Assembly: GCF_024171535.1 (NCBI RefSeq)
Contig: NZ_JALJZV010000014.1
Coordinates: 31,965 to 95,964, forward strand
From: Flavobacterium sp. HSC-61S13
GTDB taxonomy: Bacteria > Bacteroidota > Bacteroidia > Flavobacteriales > Flavobacteriaceae
DNA: 64,000 nt
Reading direction: 5' to 3'
Shown here piece after piece: positions 54,859 through 64,000 of this stretch. The notes beneath the pieces were generated by a model. The model saw only the letters and a program-made list of their open reading frames with translations. It searched no databases and was not told where the DNA came from. Both the position numbers and the translations under genes were made by a program. Position 1 is the stretch's first letter, and the number at the start of each line of letters is the position of its first letter.

Positions 54859-55413
54859 GCTTACTTAAGATAACGCAATTATAGCGGAAGCAAGAAGGTG
54901 TATCAAAAATCTTTTAAGATCAAGTACTGCTTGACGTTAGTATAAATTATTTTTTCCCAATAAATGTTTCTATAGTATTTAATTGTTTGCGTTGTCAAGT
55001 AAATCAGTGATCGAGATATTTTTTTTAACATAAAAAAACAAAAATAAAAGGTTGTTGTTTGGAAGGTATGGCGTCAATTTTCATATAATGGTTTTAAACT
55101 TTGCATATAATTTGTTTTTATTAATGTATTTTTGTTTTCTAAGTAATTTTTCATCACTAGCACCGTGGGGATTTTAAGAGATTTTTTTTAACGTAGCCGT
55201 TTGTAATAACCAGTTAACTAATAGATTACTAATTACAGTATAATCATTATCAATTGATGGTCTATACCGTTGTGATAGTGATGAGTAGTTTACAAGTTAC
55301 CGTAATTGGGATCAACTGCTATTGATGCTATTAGTGAATGAGACTTTGGGATGTCATAAAACAAACTATTTTATAACTATTACAAAAGCAAACAATTAGT
55401 ATCCTTTAGAAGA
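54859..55413. other. AT-rich intergenic region upstream of the TPR-HTH regulator
   Basis: 555 bases between the terminator and the regulator. Poly-A/T tracts near 55018-55050. No ORF of useful size, RNA gene or consensus promoter was found. Confidence 0.5.
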
Positions 55414-57186
55414 ATGAGTTCAAGACTAAAAAAATATTTTCTTTATTTAGCTATTTTTCTATTAATAGCGATTACTTTATTTCTACTTAGTAGAACCACT
55501 ACGGAACCACTTAAACCGATAGAATCGACTAAGATTTCTGGTATATATATGGATTCCCTACTGTTGGAGGGGCCTAAAAAGGCAGAACTTACTCTAAATA
55601 AATTTAAGAATAGCGATTTTGACAATGCAACGAAGAAAGAGCGAACCACTTTCGCCACTTACAAGATCATTTTATTATTAGAGAAGAATAAATTAGATAG
55701 TATTCCCTATTACACAAACGAGGCTTTAAATAACGCCGCTGAAATTGAGGATAATCGTATTCAGGCTCGTTTATATTATACTTTAGGCTCCTATTATCGA
55801 TTAATAGGTGATTATTCTAAAAGCTTAGAATACTCTTTGAAGGGACTGTCATTTTCTCCCGTAAACTCCAGAGAAAAGGTGGATCTCTATAACAATATAG
55901 GAGGGATTTATTTTGAATTAGACGATTATGATTTAGCGTTAGATTATTTGCAAAAGTCCTATCAAGGGGCTACTTCCCTGAAAGACGTCAAAAGAACTGC
56001 TATTGCCTATGCTAATATTGGTAATGTATATTTGATTACTGAAAATTATATTCCAGCAAAAAACAACCTCAGGCACTCCTGCATTTATTTTGAAAGGATC
56101 AACGACACGATTAATGTCATTAAAAGCTTAACTTCTATCAGTAAAATCGAACTGATGCAAAATAATTTTGCTGCAGCTTTTTCGTCCTTGGAGCAAGCGA
56201 AAGAATTAAGTTTAAACACAGAACTTCATTCGCAGTTGTCTTTGGTTTATCAGCACTATGGCAATGCTTATGGAGGTAAAAAGGAATATCAGACTGCGAT
56301 AGATCATTATAATGAAGCATACCGATTATCTCGAAAAAATCAAATAGCTCGGGATAAAATGAATGCCTTAGATGGGCTTGCTCGCAACTATGATAAACTC
56401 GGGAAATTTAGAGAAGCCAATCAAAGTTTAAATGAGTACTATCGCATAAAGGACAGTATTTATGGGGTAAAAGTTAGGCAGAATATTGAAGAGTTAAAAT
56501 GGAGTACAGTTATCGCTGACCAAAAGCTAAAAAACGAATTATTACACAGAGAAGTTGATACAGAAAGATTGAATAAGGCAAACTTGACAAAAACGTATAT
56601 CATCATTATTGTCGTTATTTTATTGATCGTTGTTTTTCTGTGGATGTTGTATAAAAACAACAAGAAATCCCTACAAATTGCTAATTTATCAAACGACCTT
56701 CTGACCGATAAAATAACTGCAGATACCAATCTCAAATTAATTCAAGAGGTGCAGTTTCAGCAAGAGTTAGAAATCAGAAACAAAGAATTGATTTCGCTAA
56801 ACATTTTAATTCTCGCAAAAAATAAAATATTTAATGATATAGAAAGTATAATAGAATATGGAGGGATGAATTTTGAACAGACCCTTTATGAGTTGAAAAA
56901 CATTATCAAGTCCAATCGTAATCAAGAGAACGATTGGGAAAAATTTAAGAAGGTATTTGAGACGGTCCACCCGGATTTTTTTAAAACGATCAAGGATAAA
57001 TTCCCACAACTTTCTAAAACTGAAATTAGAGTTTGCACCTATATTAAGATGAATATGCCCAGCACAGAAATCTGCGAAATGTTAAATATAAACCAAAATA
57101 GTTTAAATAAAGGGCGCTACCGAATTCGGAAAAAACTAGACCTATTAGGTACCGTAGATTTGGATGAATTTGTAAAGTCTTGGTGA
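55414..57186 (+). CDS. TPR membrane protein with C-terminal LuxR-like HTH regulator domain
   Basis: 590 residues. A first membrane segment (about 9-27) or signal anchor, then six to eight TPRs between ~60 and ~370 (LYYTLGSYYRLIGDYSKSLE, LYNNIGGIYFELDDYDLALD, AYANIGNVYLITENYIPAKN, HYGNAYGGKKEYQTAIDHYN), a second membrane helix (about 392-414), a coiled coil, and a LuxR-like HTH at ~529-588 (LSKTEIRVCTYIKMNMPSTE, ICEMLNINQNSLNKGRYRIR). It thus reads a periplasmic signal and binds DNA in the cytoplasm. This design is common in Bacteroidetes. The giant adhesin gene starts 158 bases later and may be its target. Confidence 0.85.
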   Translation: MSSRLKKYFLYLAIFLLIAITLFLLSRTTTEPLKPIESTKISGIYMDSLLLEGPKKAELTLNKFKNSDFDNATKKERTTFATYKIILLLEKNKLDSIPYYTNEALNNAAEIEDNRIQARLYYTLGSYYRLIGDYSKSLEYSLKGLSFSPVNSREKVDLYNNIGGIYFELDDYDLALDYLQKSYQGATSLKDVKRTAIAYANIGNVYLITENYIPAKNNLRHSCIYFERINDTINVIKSLTSISKIELMQNNFAAAFSSLEQAKELSLNTELHSQLSLVYQHYGNAYGGKKEYQTAIDHYNEAYRLSRKNQIARDKMNALDGLARNYDKLGKFREANQSLNEYYRIKDSIYGVKVRQNIEELKWSTVIADQKLKNELLHREVDTERLNKANLTKTYIIIIVVILLIVVFLWMLYKNNKKSLQIANLSNDLLTDKITADTNLKLIQEVQFQQELEIRNKELISLNILILAKNKIFNDIESIIEYGGMNFEQTLYELKNIIKSNRNQENDWEKFKKVFETVHPDFFKTIKDKFPQLSKTEIRVCTYIKMNMPSTEICEMLNINQNSLNKGRYRIRKKLDLLGTVDLDEFVKSW

Positions 57187-57344
57187 TTTTTTGGTTGTAT
57201 TTTGGTTAAGTTATTGTTTTATAGTTTGTTAGTTTTATTGTAAATATTTTCTGTCCATCATTTGTCCATAGGTTATAATTGGTTAATTCTGCAAGGGGGA
57301 TTACTTTAGCCCCAATTAGAGATTTTAACCAATTCTTAACTATT

Positions 57345-60300
57345 ATGAAATTTAGAGTAATTTTTTTGGCAGGGATGGTTGCATTATTGTTCAGTTACTG
57401 GCTTTATGCAAACGAAGATGTTAACAGGATTTCAAGTTTTAGTTTTAAAACATTATCCAAGGATATCTTAGAACGGCTCAGTGGCGGTAAAGCCGATTTA
57501 GCAAAAGGGGTTTTACAACCCGGCGAATTGTTTGTCGAAGACTTTGAGGGGACTTCCACTTGGACGTTCTTTAACGAGCCGACAAACGGTTGGTATATTG
57601 GTACTGCAACTCAAAATGGTGGTGCTAAGTCCATGTACGTTTCGGATAATAAAGGAACTACCAATACCTATTCCAATGGTGTCAAAACCATTGAAGTTAG
57701 TTTTGGTGTCAGCCCTTCTATTACCGTACCAGCCAATGCAACAAATTATTTATTAAGCTTTGATTGGTTGTCTAATGGGGAAGGAGCAACCTCATATAAC
57801 GACGATTTATCTGTTTGGATTGTACCTGCTACTTATAACCCGGTTGTAGGAACGAAATTAAACAGCAACTCAGGTGGAGTCTTATTAAAAGATAAGTTGG
57901 GAAAACAACTGACTTTTAAAAGGGAAAACATAGAAGTTGACTTGAGTGCATACGCTGGAACAGAAATAAAAATTGTTTATCAATGGGTTAATAATATGTT
58001 TACCCTCTATCAACCACCAGCGTCGATAGATAACATCCGTTTGTATCAACATACTTGTAAAGCTCCTTCGAATTTAAAAGTGTCTCAAATCACTTTGAAT
58101 GGCGCTACAATTAATTGGGATGCTACGGATGCCTCCATTTCAAATTTTGAAGTTTTAGCATCAACTAGTCAGATTTATCCATTGACTAATCAAGGTGTAG
58201 TCGCTGTAAATGGAAGTAAAAATCACACCTTTACAGGTTTGGTTCCGAGTACGTACTATTATGTATGGTATCGATCTGTATGTTCTAGCTCCGATAAAAG
58301 TTATTGGCAAGGACCGGTGAAATTTATGACGGTTTGTGGCGTTTTTAAAACACCGTTTTATGAAACCTTTGATACCAGTTCTCTTAATTTTGAATGTTGG
58401 ACTTATATTCAGAAAAACAGCACAGATGAAACGTCTTTCCAACTTTCTACTAATTATAGAATGGAAGGGGATCGTGGTTTAATGTTTAATACCAACACTG
58501 CTAGTAAAGCACACGATCACGATAGCTATGCGGTAACGCCTACGTTTGACTTTGATGGTGGTTTGTATAAACTAACTTATTATTATAAAACTTCGCCTTC
58601 TGGTGGTAATGAATTTGAAGTATTGTTGTCGAAAGACGGTATTGATGCGAGTAAATTTACTACGGTACTCAAAGCTAGACAGAAGTACCAAAAGTCAGAT
58701 TATATAAAAGAAACGATATTTATTCACGGTATTACTGGAAAAGTAAATATTGCCTGGCATGTAAATTCTTCAGGAAGCTCTGTTTTTCATTTAGATAACG
58801 TTCGTTTAGAAAGTGTTTTGTGTACAGAGCCTCTACGATCGGCTGTTTCGGACATTAAAACCAATAGCGCTCAATTTAATTGGGATGATGCTATAGCGAA
58901 TGAGTGGGAATATGCCGTAGTAAAATCCAATAGTGGTCAACCCACTACAGCAGGTACTAAGGTGAGTCAAACCACTGTTGTAGCTAACAAAGATATAGCA
59001 GGTAATTCGTTTACTTCGGATACCCAATATGATTTTTATGTTCGCGCTAAGTGTTTGGACGGTGCTATGGGTGAATGGATGGGGCCTGTAACATTTAAAA
59101 CCGCTTGTGACGCTAAAAATGTTCCTTATAAAGAAGGATTTGATATGACGGGTGAAAGCGATCTTGCTTGTTGGACTATTTTAGATATCAATAACGATGG
59201 AACAGCGTATGGTAATATCTGGAAGCAGTCGCAGTACACCGTTTATAAAGGCGATCGTTGTATGTATTACTCGGGATCTTCACCTGAGAATGAAGATTGG
59301 TTGATTTCTCCGGGATTCAACTTAAAAGGAGGATTGTATGCTGTTACTTTCTATTATCAAGTCAATCAAAACACGACGGCCAATTTAGAAGTTAAGCTTT
59401 CTACCTCTGGAGTCTCTCCGGCTTCCTTTACAAAAACCATAGGGACTACATTGACCTATAAAGGACCTGTTTATACCAAAAAAGTGGTTTATATTGATGG
59501 GGTTAATGGGGTTGCCAACATTGGTTTTCATGTAAAAGGTAAAGGGGGAGCGATTCAAATCGATGAGTTTAGTATTGAACAGACCAATTGCCGTATACCG
59601 GATGACTTAACCATTACAAATATTGGAACTGCTAGTGTGGATTTATCTTGGACAGACCCTACTAGTACCAAATGGGAATATTTTCTTGCTGTTGAGGATG
59701 GTTTAAATACGCTTCCTGTTGGTTCAGGTACGAATGCTACAACGACTTCGATTAAAGCAAATCGAGTTAATGGAACCAACGCGCCGTTAGAACCCAACAA
59801 AGAATACAAAATCTTTGTGCGTTCCTCATGTGGGCCGGGTGTATACAGCGAATGGGTGGGACCGATCAAATTCAGAACAGACTGTTTGATCATGACTTTA
59901 CCGTATCAAGAAGGATTTAACAGCGATTCAGAAACTCAATATTGTTGGAAAATCGTTGATGGTAATAACGACAAACCGTGGTATGGCGGATTTGGCGAAT
60001 GGTTTGCTGCGGATTATCAGGCTTACGAAGGAGATAAATCGATGTATTTTACAAACTTAAACGGGCCCAATAACGATGATTGGTTGATGTCACCGACTTT
60101 TAAATTCGAAAAAAAGAAGATTTATCGCGTGTCGTATATGCACCGTACAGAACCGGGGATTAAATCGGAATTTGAAGTGCGTTTATCGACTACTGGAAGA
60201 GAAAAAGAAAAGTACACTAGGGTTTTATTGCCTAACGCTACTTATGACAATGTTCCGTGGAAAAAACACAAGTTTTTACTTTCTGATATCGATGGAGATG

Positions 60301-63300
60301 TCAGCATTGCTATATATATATCTAATTTCAAAAACTACGGATCCCGTACTTATATCGACGATTTCAGAATTGAAGAGGTAACCACTTGTACAGAACCGAT
60401 GAAACAAGGTGCTGAAAACATCACAGGTACCGCTGCCGATATTTTCTGGGATAATGATTTCGGAACGACGAACTGGGAATATTATGTTAGAAAGAAAGCC
60501 TTTTTGATTGCACCGCCGCTTACCAATGGTATTGCTATCAATAAGAATAAAGTAACGGTTACCAAAGATTACTTTGGAGCAAATTTAGAGGGCAATACTT
60601 GGTATGAATTTTATGTTCGCACACTTTGTGGCGACACTTCAAAAACCGAGTGGACAGGACCGTATTATTTTAGAACAGACTGTACCTTTTATAACTTACC
60701 GTATTGGGAAGGATTTAATGGAGACGACAATTCATTGCGTTGCTGGACTAGGGTCAACGGCAATAGCGGGGCCAGCTTGTGGAAACAAGGAACCGCTAAT
60801 CTGTTTGAAGGGTCACACTCGATGAATTTAACACAGTCAGGTACAGCCGATTCTAACGATTGGTTTATCTCTCCATTGTTTAAAAATCTGGATCCAACCA
60901 AGACTTATAGAGTTAAATTCAACTATAAAGGTACTGGTTCGGGAACCAACGAGATGGAAGTTCTGGCATCGACAAAAACGATGGCATTGGCGGATTTTAC
61001 GCAAGTCATTGCGCCGAAAATGAGTTATAGTTCTGCTATTTTCAAGGATGGTATTTCTTATTTCACGGGAATTTCCGGCGATATGTATTTGGCGTTCCGC
61101 GTTAGTGGAACAGGAGCTAAAAACATTACGATCGACAACTTGTTTATCGACGAGGTTACGACTTGTGGACAACCGCTTAAAATGGAAGTAAAAAACATTT
61201 TGGGAACCAGTGTCAATTTAGTGTGGCAAGATGCTTTTAAAGCTACTGCTTGGCAATATATGATTCAGACCACCAAACAAATTCCTCCAACAGCAAAAGA
61301 TGCAGGTACACCAACCTCATCTAGTGATTTTGTAGCGACTAAAGACATCACGGGAAAAAACCTTGAACCAAATACTGACTACGTATACTTCGTTCGTACA
61401 GATTGCGGTAACGGAAGCTTTAGTGAATGGACGGGTCCAATAGCATTTACTACGGCTTGTGATATTTATACAGTTCCGTTTGTGGCCGGATTCAATAGCA
61501 ACTCCAAACAACTGCGTTGCTGGACTACAGCACAAGGGCCTGGAGGAACTACTGCTTGGACTACCAATACGACTTGGCCGTATGAAGGAGATCGATTGAT
61601 GCAATACAGTCAAACGTCAGCGACAGCGCAGGCCGATGGGTATTTGATTTCTCCAACGATTGCTTTAGAAGCCGGATCAAACTATGTTTTGAAATATTAT
61701 TACAAAACAGACTTTAAAAACATGAATGATTTTGAAGTATTGTTATCTACTACAGGTACCGCTATTTCAAGCTTTACAACGACCTTGTTAAGTAGAAAAA
61801 CGTACAATACTGAAAACTACGTACAGGAAACCATTTTTATTCCAGGATCAGCTTCCAATGTGAATATCGCATGGCATACGATGACCAAAGGTCCGATGAC
61901 TGTGGGGATTGATTATGTAACGATTGAAAAATCGGGCGCATGTCCAGAGCCTACAAATGTAAAAGTAACCGACTTCACAGCCGACACTATTGATGTAGAA
62001 TGGACGCAGATTGGGGGTATTACACAGTGGGAAGTTTTCGTAACCGAATATGGAACAGCTATTCCTGCAGGAGCAGTCGGTGTAGTGGTTAACGGTACGC
62101 CAAAATACAAGGCTACTGGACTTACAAGCGGAAAAGCGTATCATATCTATGTTCGCGCAAAATGTGCTGGAGGCACTGATAAGAGTAATTGGTCAACGGC
62201 GGTGAAAGGGCCTACGAAGGTTACTACCAACGGGGAATGTAAAGGAGCGATTAATATACCTGTCAACTCTGGATCTGATTGTATTAAAACAATTGGAGTG
62301 TCTACTGTTGGTTCGCCAACCATTCCGACAGGGGGATCCGTTTCAAAATGTAAGAGTTATTTACATACTAATGAAATGTGGTTTGAATTTACAGCTACAG
62401 CAACCTCTCACTTATTATCTTTTAAAAACTTTGTAGGGTTAAACAAATTGGAATCACCGGCTTTTATGTTTGAAGTTTATTCCGGTCAATGTGCTACGAT
62501 ATTCAACTCATTGCTTATTTGTGAAAAATTCGACGGTTCTTATGGAACAAGTTATTCAAAAGATGACAAAGCCAAGAACATCAGGGGATTAATACCGGGT
62601 AACAAATATTATGTTAGAGTAGCTGTACCGGTAGGAGACTTTTTGTTTACTATGTGTATTACTACTAGTGAATACAAATATGTTACGGTTAGCAAAAACG
62701 GTGACAAATACACCACAGAAGAATTGGTTAAAGATATTTTGATTCAATCGGACTGTGATTTGGTTAGTAATGTGGTTTATAAAGCAGGTCCTAAAGTAGG
62801 TGGAAACACCTTGGGTTATTTTAATCAAAACGGTTCTTTATTCCCATTCGAGGAGGGAATTGTTTTAGCAACTCATGATATTGCAACTGTGCCTGGACCG
62901 TATTATGATTATGGTGATGCGGGTGGACCAGCAGGTGTCAGAGGAAAGATAGCTCCTTGGGAAGGAGATGAAGACTTAAACGCGGTTATTGCCAGTGCTG
63001 GTGGTAGCGTTTATGCCGGTAGTAAATCGGTGGCAACCTTAGAGTTTGACTTTGTGCCGATCAAGGATACCATTAGATTTGAGTATTTAATGGCATCAGA
63101 GAGTTATTTGCACAATTGTACAGTGGTATGTTGGGGAGCTGGAGCCTTGTTTACAGCTTGGTTAACCGAATTGGAAACGGGACAAGGGCAAAACCTTGCT
63201 TTGGTACCGGGTACTAATGAACCGATTACCCTTTCAACAATTCGCGATACAGATCGCTCTGGCGCTGCTAATTGTGGCAGTGTACATCCAGAGTTTTTTG

Positions 63301-64000
63301 GAAAGTATTACGGTAACGGACAAGACAATCCACTATTGGCTCCTATTAATTATGTGGGAATGACCAAACCGATGAGTTCAGAACCGGTTCATGTGAAACC
63401 CGGTGTGAAATATCGCATTAAATTGGCCATGGCTGATTTCTGTAATACCAATCACATTTCTTCGGTATTTTTTAATGCGAGAAGTTTTGATTTAGGCAAT
63501 CTTGATTTAGGTGCAGATTTATTGATAGCAGACAATACAGCGATTTGCGCTTCAGAAACCAAAACCATTCATTCAGGAATAGCTCCTGGAAATGTTAAGA
63601 TCAGTTGGTTTAAAGATGAGAATCTTATTCCAGGTGCGGACAAACCGGACTTAGAAGTGGGCGAATCGGGAGTTTACAAGGCTGTAGCTCATTATGAAAC
63701 CATCAATTGTGAGATATCGGGTAGCGTTAAGGTAGAGATGTATCCGCCTTTATCCGATAAGATCAAACCTGCAGAGCCTATTGCCATTTGTCGCAATTCG
63801 TCGGAAAGCCAATATGTTGATTTAACTAGCGTTGAGGCCAACATGTTTAAAAATTTGGATAAGGCTAATTTTGTAATTAGTTATTACCAAACAGAAGCGG
63901 ATGCCGCTGCAGCTTTGGACACGATATTAACCCCTAAAAAGTATTTAATCGACCCTACTGTGCAACCGATTAAAAAGTTTATGCGTGTGGTTGATTTGGT
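57345..64000 (+). CDS. Giant multi-domain surface adhesin (runs off the right edge)
   Basis: Open from an ATG at 57345 for at least 2218 codons with no stop in the segments I translated along it. Signal peptide MKFRVIFLAGMVALLFSYWL with cut near YANE. Then six alternating pairs of a choice-of-anchor J (cleaved-adhesin type) domain and a fibronectin III domain: J copies near 57525, 58341, 59110, 59881, 60676 and 61456, each with a start of the type EGFN/ETFD...CW and a strand such as DWLISP. FN3 copies begin with CxxP and end with GPVKF-T-C type sequence. After ~62240 an unassigned domain, then a choice-of-anchor L domain (about 62700-63520: LFPFEEGIVLATHDIA, WEGDEDLNAVIASAGG, FEYLMASESY) and Ig-like repeats. 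Such proteins are T9SS cargo, often with a type B C-terminal domain, which would lie outside. Confidence 0.9.
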   Translation, partial: MKFRVIFLAGMVALLFSYWLYANEDVNRISSFSFKTLSKDILERLSGGKADLAKGVLQPGELFVEDFEGTSTWTFFNEPTNGWYIGTATQNGGAKSMYVSDNKGTTNTYSNGVKTIEVSFGVSPSITVPANATNYLLSFDWLSNGEGATSYNDDLSVWIVPATYNPVVGTKLNSNSGGVLLKDKLGKQLTFKRENIEVDLSAYAGTEIKIVYQWVNNMFTLYQPPASIDNIRLYQHTCKAPSNLKVSQITLNGATINWDATDASISNFEVLASTSQIYPLTNQGVVAVNGSKNHTFTGLVPSTYYYVWYRSVCSSSDKSYWQGPVKFMTVCGVFKTPFYETFDTSSLNFECWTYIQKNSTDETSFQLSTNYRMEGDRGLMFNTNTASKAHDHDSYAVTPTFDFDGGLYKLTYYYKTSPSGGNEFEVLLSKDGIDASKFTTVLKARQKYQKSDYIKETIFIHGITGKVNIAWHVNSSGSSVFHLDNVRLESVLCTEPLRSAVSDIKTNSAQFNWDDAIANEWEYAVVKSNSGQPTTAGTKVSQTTVVANKDIAGNSFTSDTQYDFYVRAKCLDGAMGEWMGPVTFKTACDAKNVPYKEGFDMTGESDLACWTILDINNDGTAYGNIWKQSQYTVYKGDRCMYYSGSSPENEDWLISPGFNLKGGLYAVTFYYQVNQNTTANLEVKLSTSGVSPASFTKTIGTTLTYKGPVYTKKVVYIDGVNGVANIGFHVKGKGGAIQIDEFSIEQTNCRIPDDLTITNIGTASVDLSWTDPTSTKWEYFLAVEDGLNTLPVGSGTNATTTSIKANRVNGTNAPLEPNKEYKIFVRSSCGPGVYSEWVGPIKFRTDCLIMTLPYQEGFNSDSETQYCWKIVDGNNDKPWYGGFGEWFAADYQAYEGDKSMYFTNLNGPNNDDWLMSPTFKFEKKKIYRVSYMHRTEPGIKSEFEVRLSTTGREKEKYTRVLLPNATYDNVPWKKHKFLLSDIDGDVSIAIYISNFKNYGSRTYIDDFRIEEVTTCTEPMKQGAENITGTAADIFWDNDFGTTNWEYYVRKKAFLIAPPLTNGIAINKNKVTVTKDYFGANLEGNTWYEFYVRTLCGDTSKTEWTGPYYFRTDCTFYNLPYWEGFNGDDNSLRCWTRVNGNSGASLWKQGTANLFEGSHSMNLTQSGTADSNDWFISPLFKNLDPTKTYRVKFNYKGTGSGTNEMEVLASTKTMALADFTQVIAPKMSYSSAIFKDGISYFTGISGDMYLAFRVSGTGAKNITIDNLFIDEVTTCGQPLKMEVKNILGTSVNLVWQDAFKATAWQYMIQTTKQIPPTAKDAGTPTSSSDFVATKDITGKNLEPNTDYVYFVRTDCGNGSFSEWTGPIAFTTACDIYTVPFVAGFNSNSKQLRCWTTAQGPGGTTAWTTNTTWPYEGDRLMQYSQTSATAQADGYLISPTIALEAGSNYVLKYYYKTDFKNMNDFEVLLSTTGTAISSFTTTLLSRKTYNTENYVQETIFIPGSASNVNIAWHTMTKGPMTVGIDYVTIEKSGACPEPTNVKVTDFTADTIDVEWTQIGGITQWEVFVTEYGTAIPAGAVGVVVNGTPKYKATGLTSGKAYHIYVRAKCAGGTDKSNWSTAVKGPTKVTTNGECKGAINIPVNSGSDCIKTIGVSTVGSPTIPTGGSVSKCKSYLHTNEMWFEFTATATSHLLSFKNFVGLNKLESPAFMFEVYSGQCATIFNSLLICEKFDGSYGTSYSKDDKAKNIRGLIPGNKYYVRVAVPVGDFLFTMCITTSEYKYVTVSKNGDKYTTEELVKDILIQSDCDLVSNVVYKAGPKVGGNTLGYFNQNGSLFPFEEGIVLATHDIATVPGPYYDYGDAGGPAGVRGKIAPWEGDEDLNAVIASAGGSVYAGSKSVATLEFDFVPIKDTIRFEYLMASESYLHNCTVVCWGAGALFTAWLTELETGQGQNLALVPGTNEPITLSTIRDTDRSGAANCGSVHPEFFGKYYGNGQDNPLLAPINYVGMTKPMSSEPVHVKPGVKYRIKLAMADFCNTNHISSVFFNARSFDLGNLDLGADLLIADNTAICASETKTIHSGIAPGNVKISWFKDENLIPGADKPDLEVGESGVYKAVAHYETINCEISGSVKVEMYPPLSDKIKPAEPIAICRNSSESQYVDLTSVEANMFKNLDKANFVISYYQTEADAAAALDTILTPKKYLIDPTVQPIKKFMRVVDL

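Noticed and set aside
57532..62828. Many short minus- and plus-strand frames (up to 112 codons) inside the right-end region
   Set aside because: They overlap the continuous adhesin frame from 57345, whose repeated FN3 and anchor-J domains fully explain the sequence.

Overview
The window is chromosomal DNA of a Bacteroidetes bacterium, most likely family Flavobacteriaceae; a Myroides- or Flavobacterium-like genus is a guess. The evidence is the SusC/SusD pair, several secreted proteins with type IX secretion (T9SS) type A sorting tails, a cusA gene fused to a TolC-like gene, AT-rich intergenic DNA, promoters of the form TTTG-N18-TAnnTTTG, and few Shine-Dalgarno sequences. No rRNA, tRNA, CRISPR array, insertion sequence or prophage was recognised.

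Layout. 1-258 holds the start of a cytochrome bd oxidase gene (cydA). 530-4458 is a stress or efflux group: MFS exporter with divergent HxlR regulator, then AraC regulator with divergent zinc alcohol dehydrogenase. 4571-10660 is a leftward heavy-metal efflux operon (small Cys-rich protein, CusA-TolC fusion, CusB-like lipoprotein). 10753-16163 mixes housekeeping and unknown genes (lgt, ECF sigma factor, GNAT, alkC). 16304-22789 combines a secreted PNGase F-like glycopeptidase with a convergent SusC/SusD operon led by a tiny HTH-like ORF. 23062-28556 holds regulators (XRE, two AraC), a lipoprotein, a YciI protein, a DUF417 membrane protein and a siderophore-interacting flavoprotein. 28968-33273 is a two-gene unit: a T9SS cargo protein and a phospholipase D-RHS fusion. 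34147-37816 holds an NhaC/MetT-type carrier behind a structured leader RNA, then fabG and fabV.

38310-43224 is a phosphate-scavenging set on the minus strand: TonB-dependent receptor, acid-phosphatase-like enzyme and beta-propeller phytase. 43557-50185 is a complete-looking thiamine operon, thiS-thiC-tenI-like-thiD-thiE-thiG-thiH-thiF, behind a textbook TPP riboswitch and promoter. 50667-54802 carries a lipoprotein, an EamA exporter and aminopeptidase P. The right end holds a TPR-HTH membrane regulator and the first 2218 codons of a giant modular adhesin that runs off the window.

The most unusual items are the PLD-RHS fusion with its T9SS companion (no immunity-like gene beside it), the structured leader before the NhaC/MetT gene, which resembles the 3' half of a SAM-I riboswitch but lacks its usual 5' half, the PNGase F homologue beside SusC/SusD, and a ThiF that has lost its zinc cysteines. 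All functions are read from sequence motifs and remembered family features; no database search was run.
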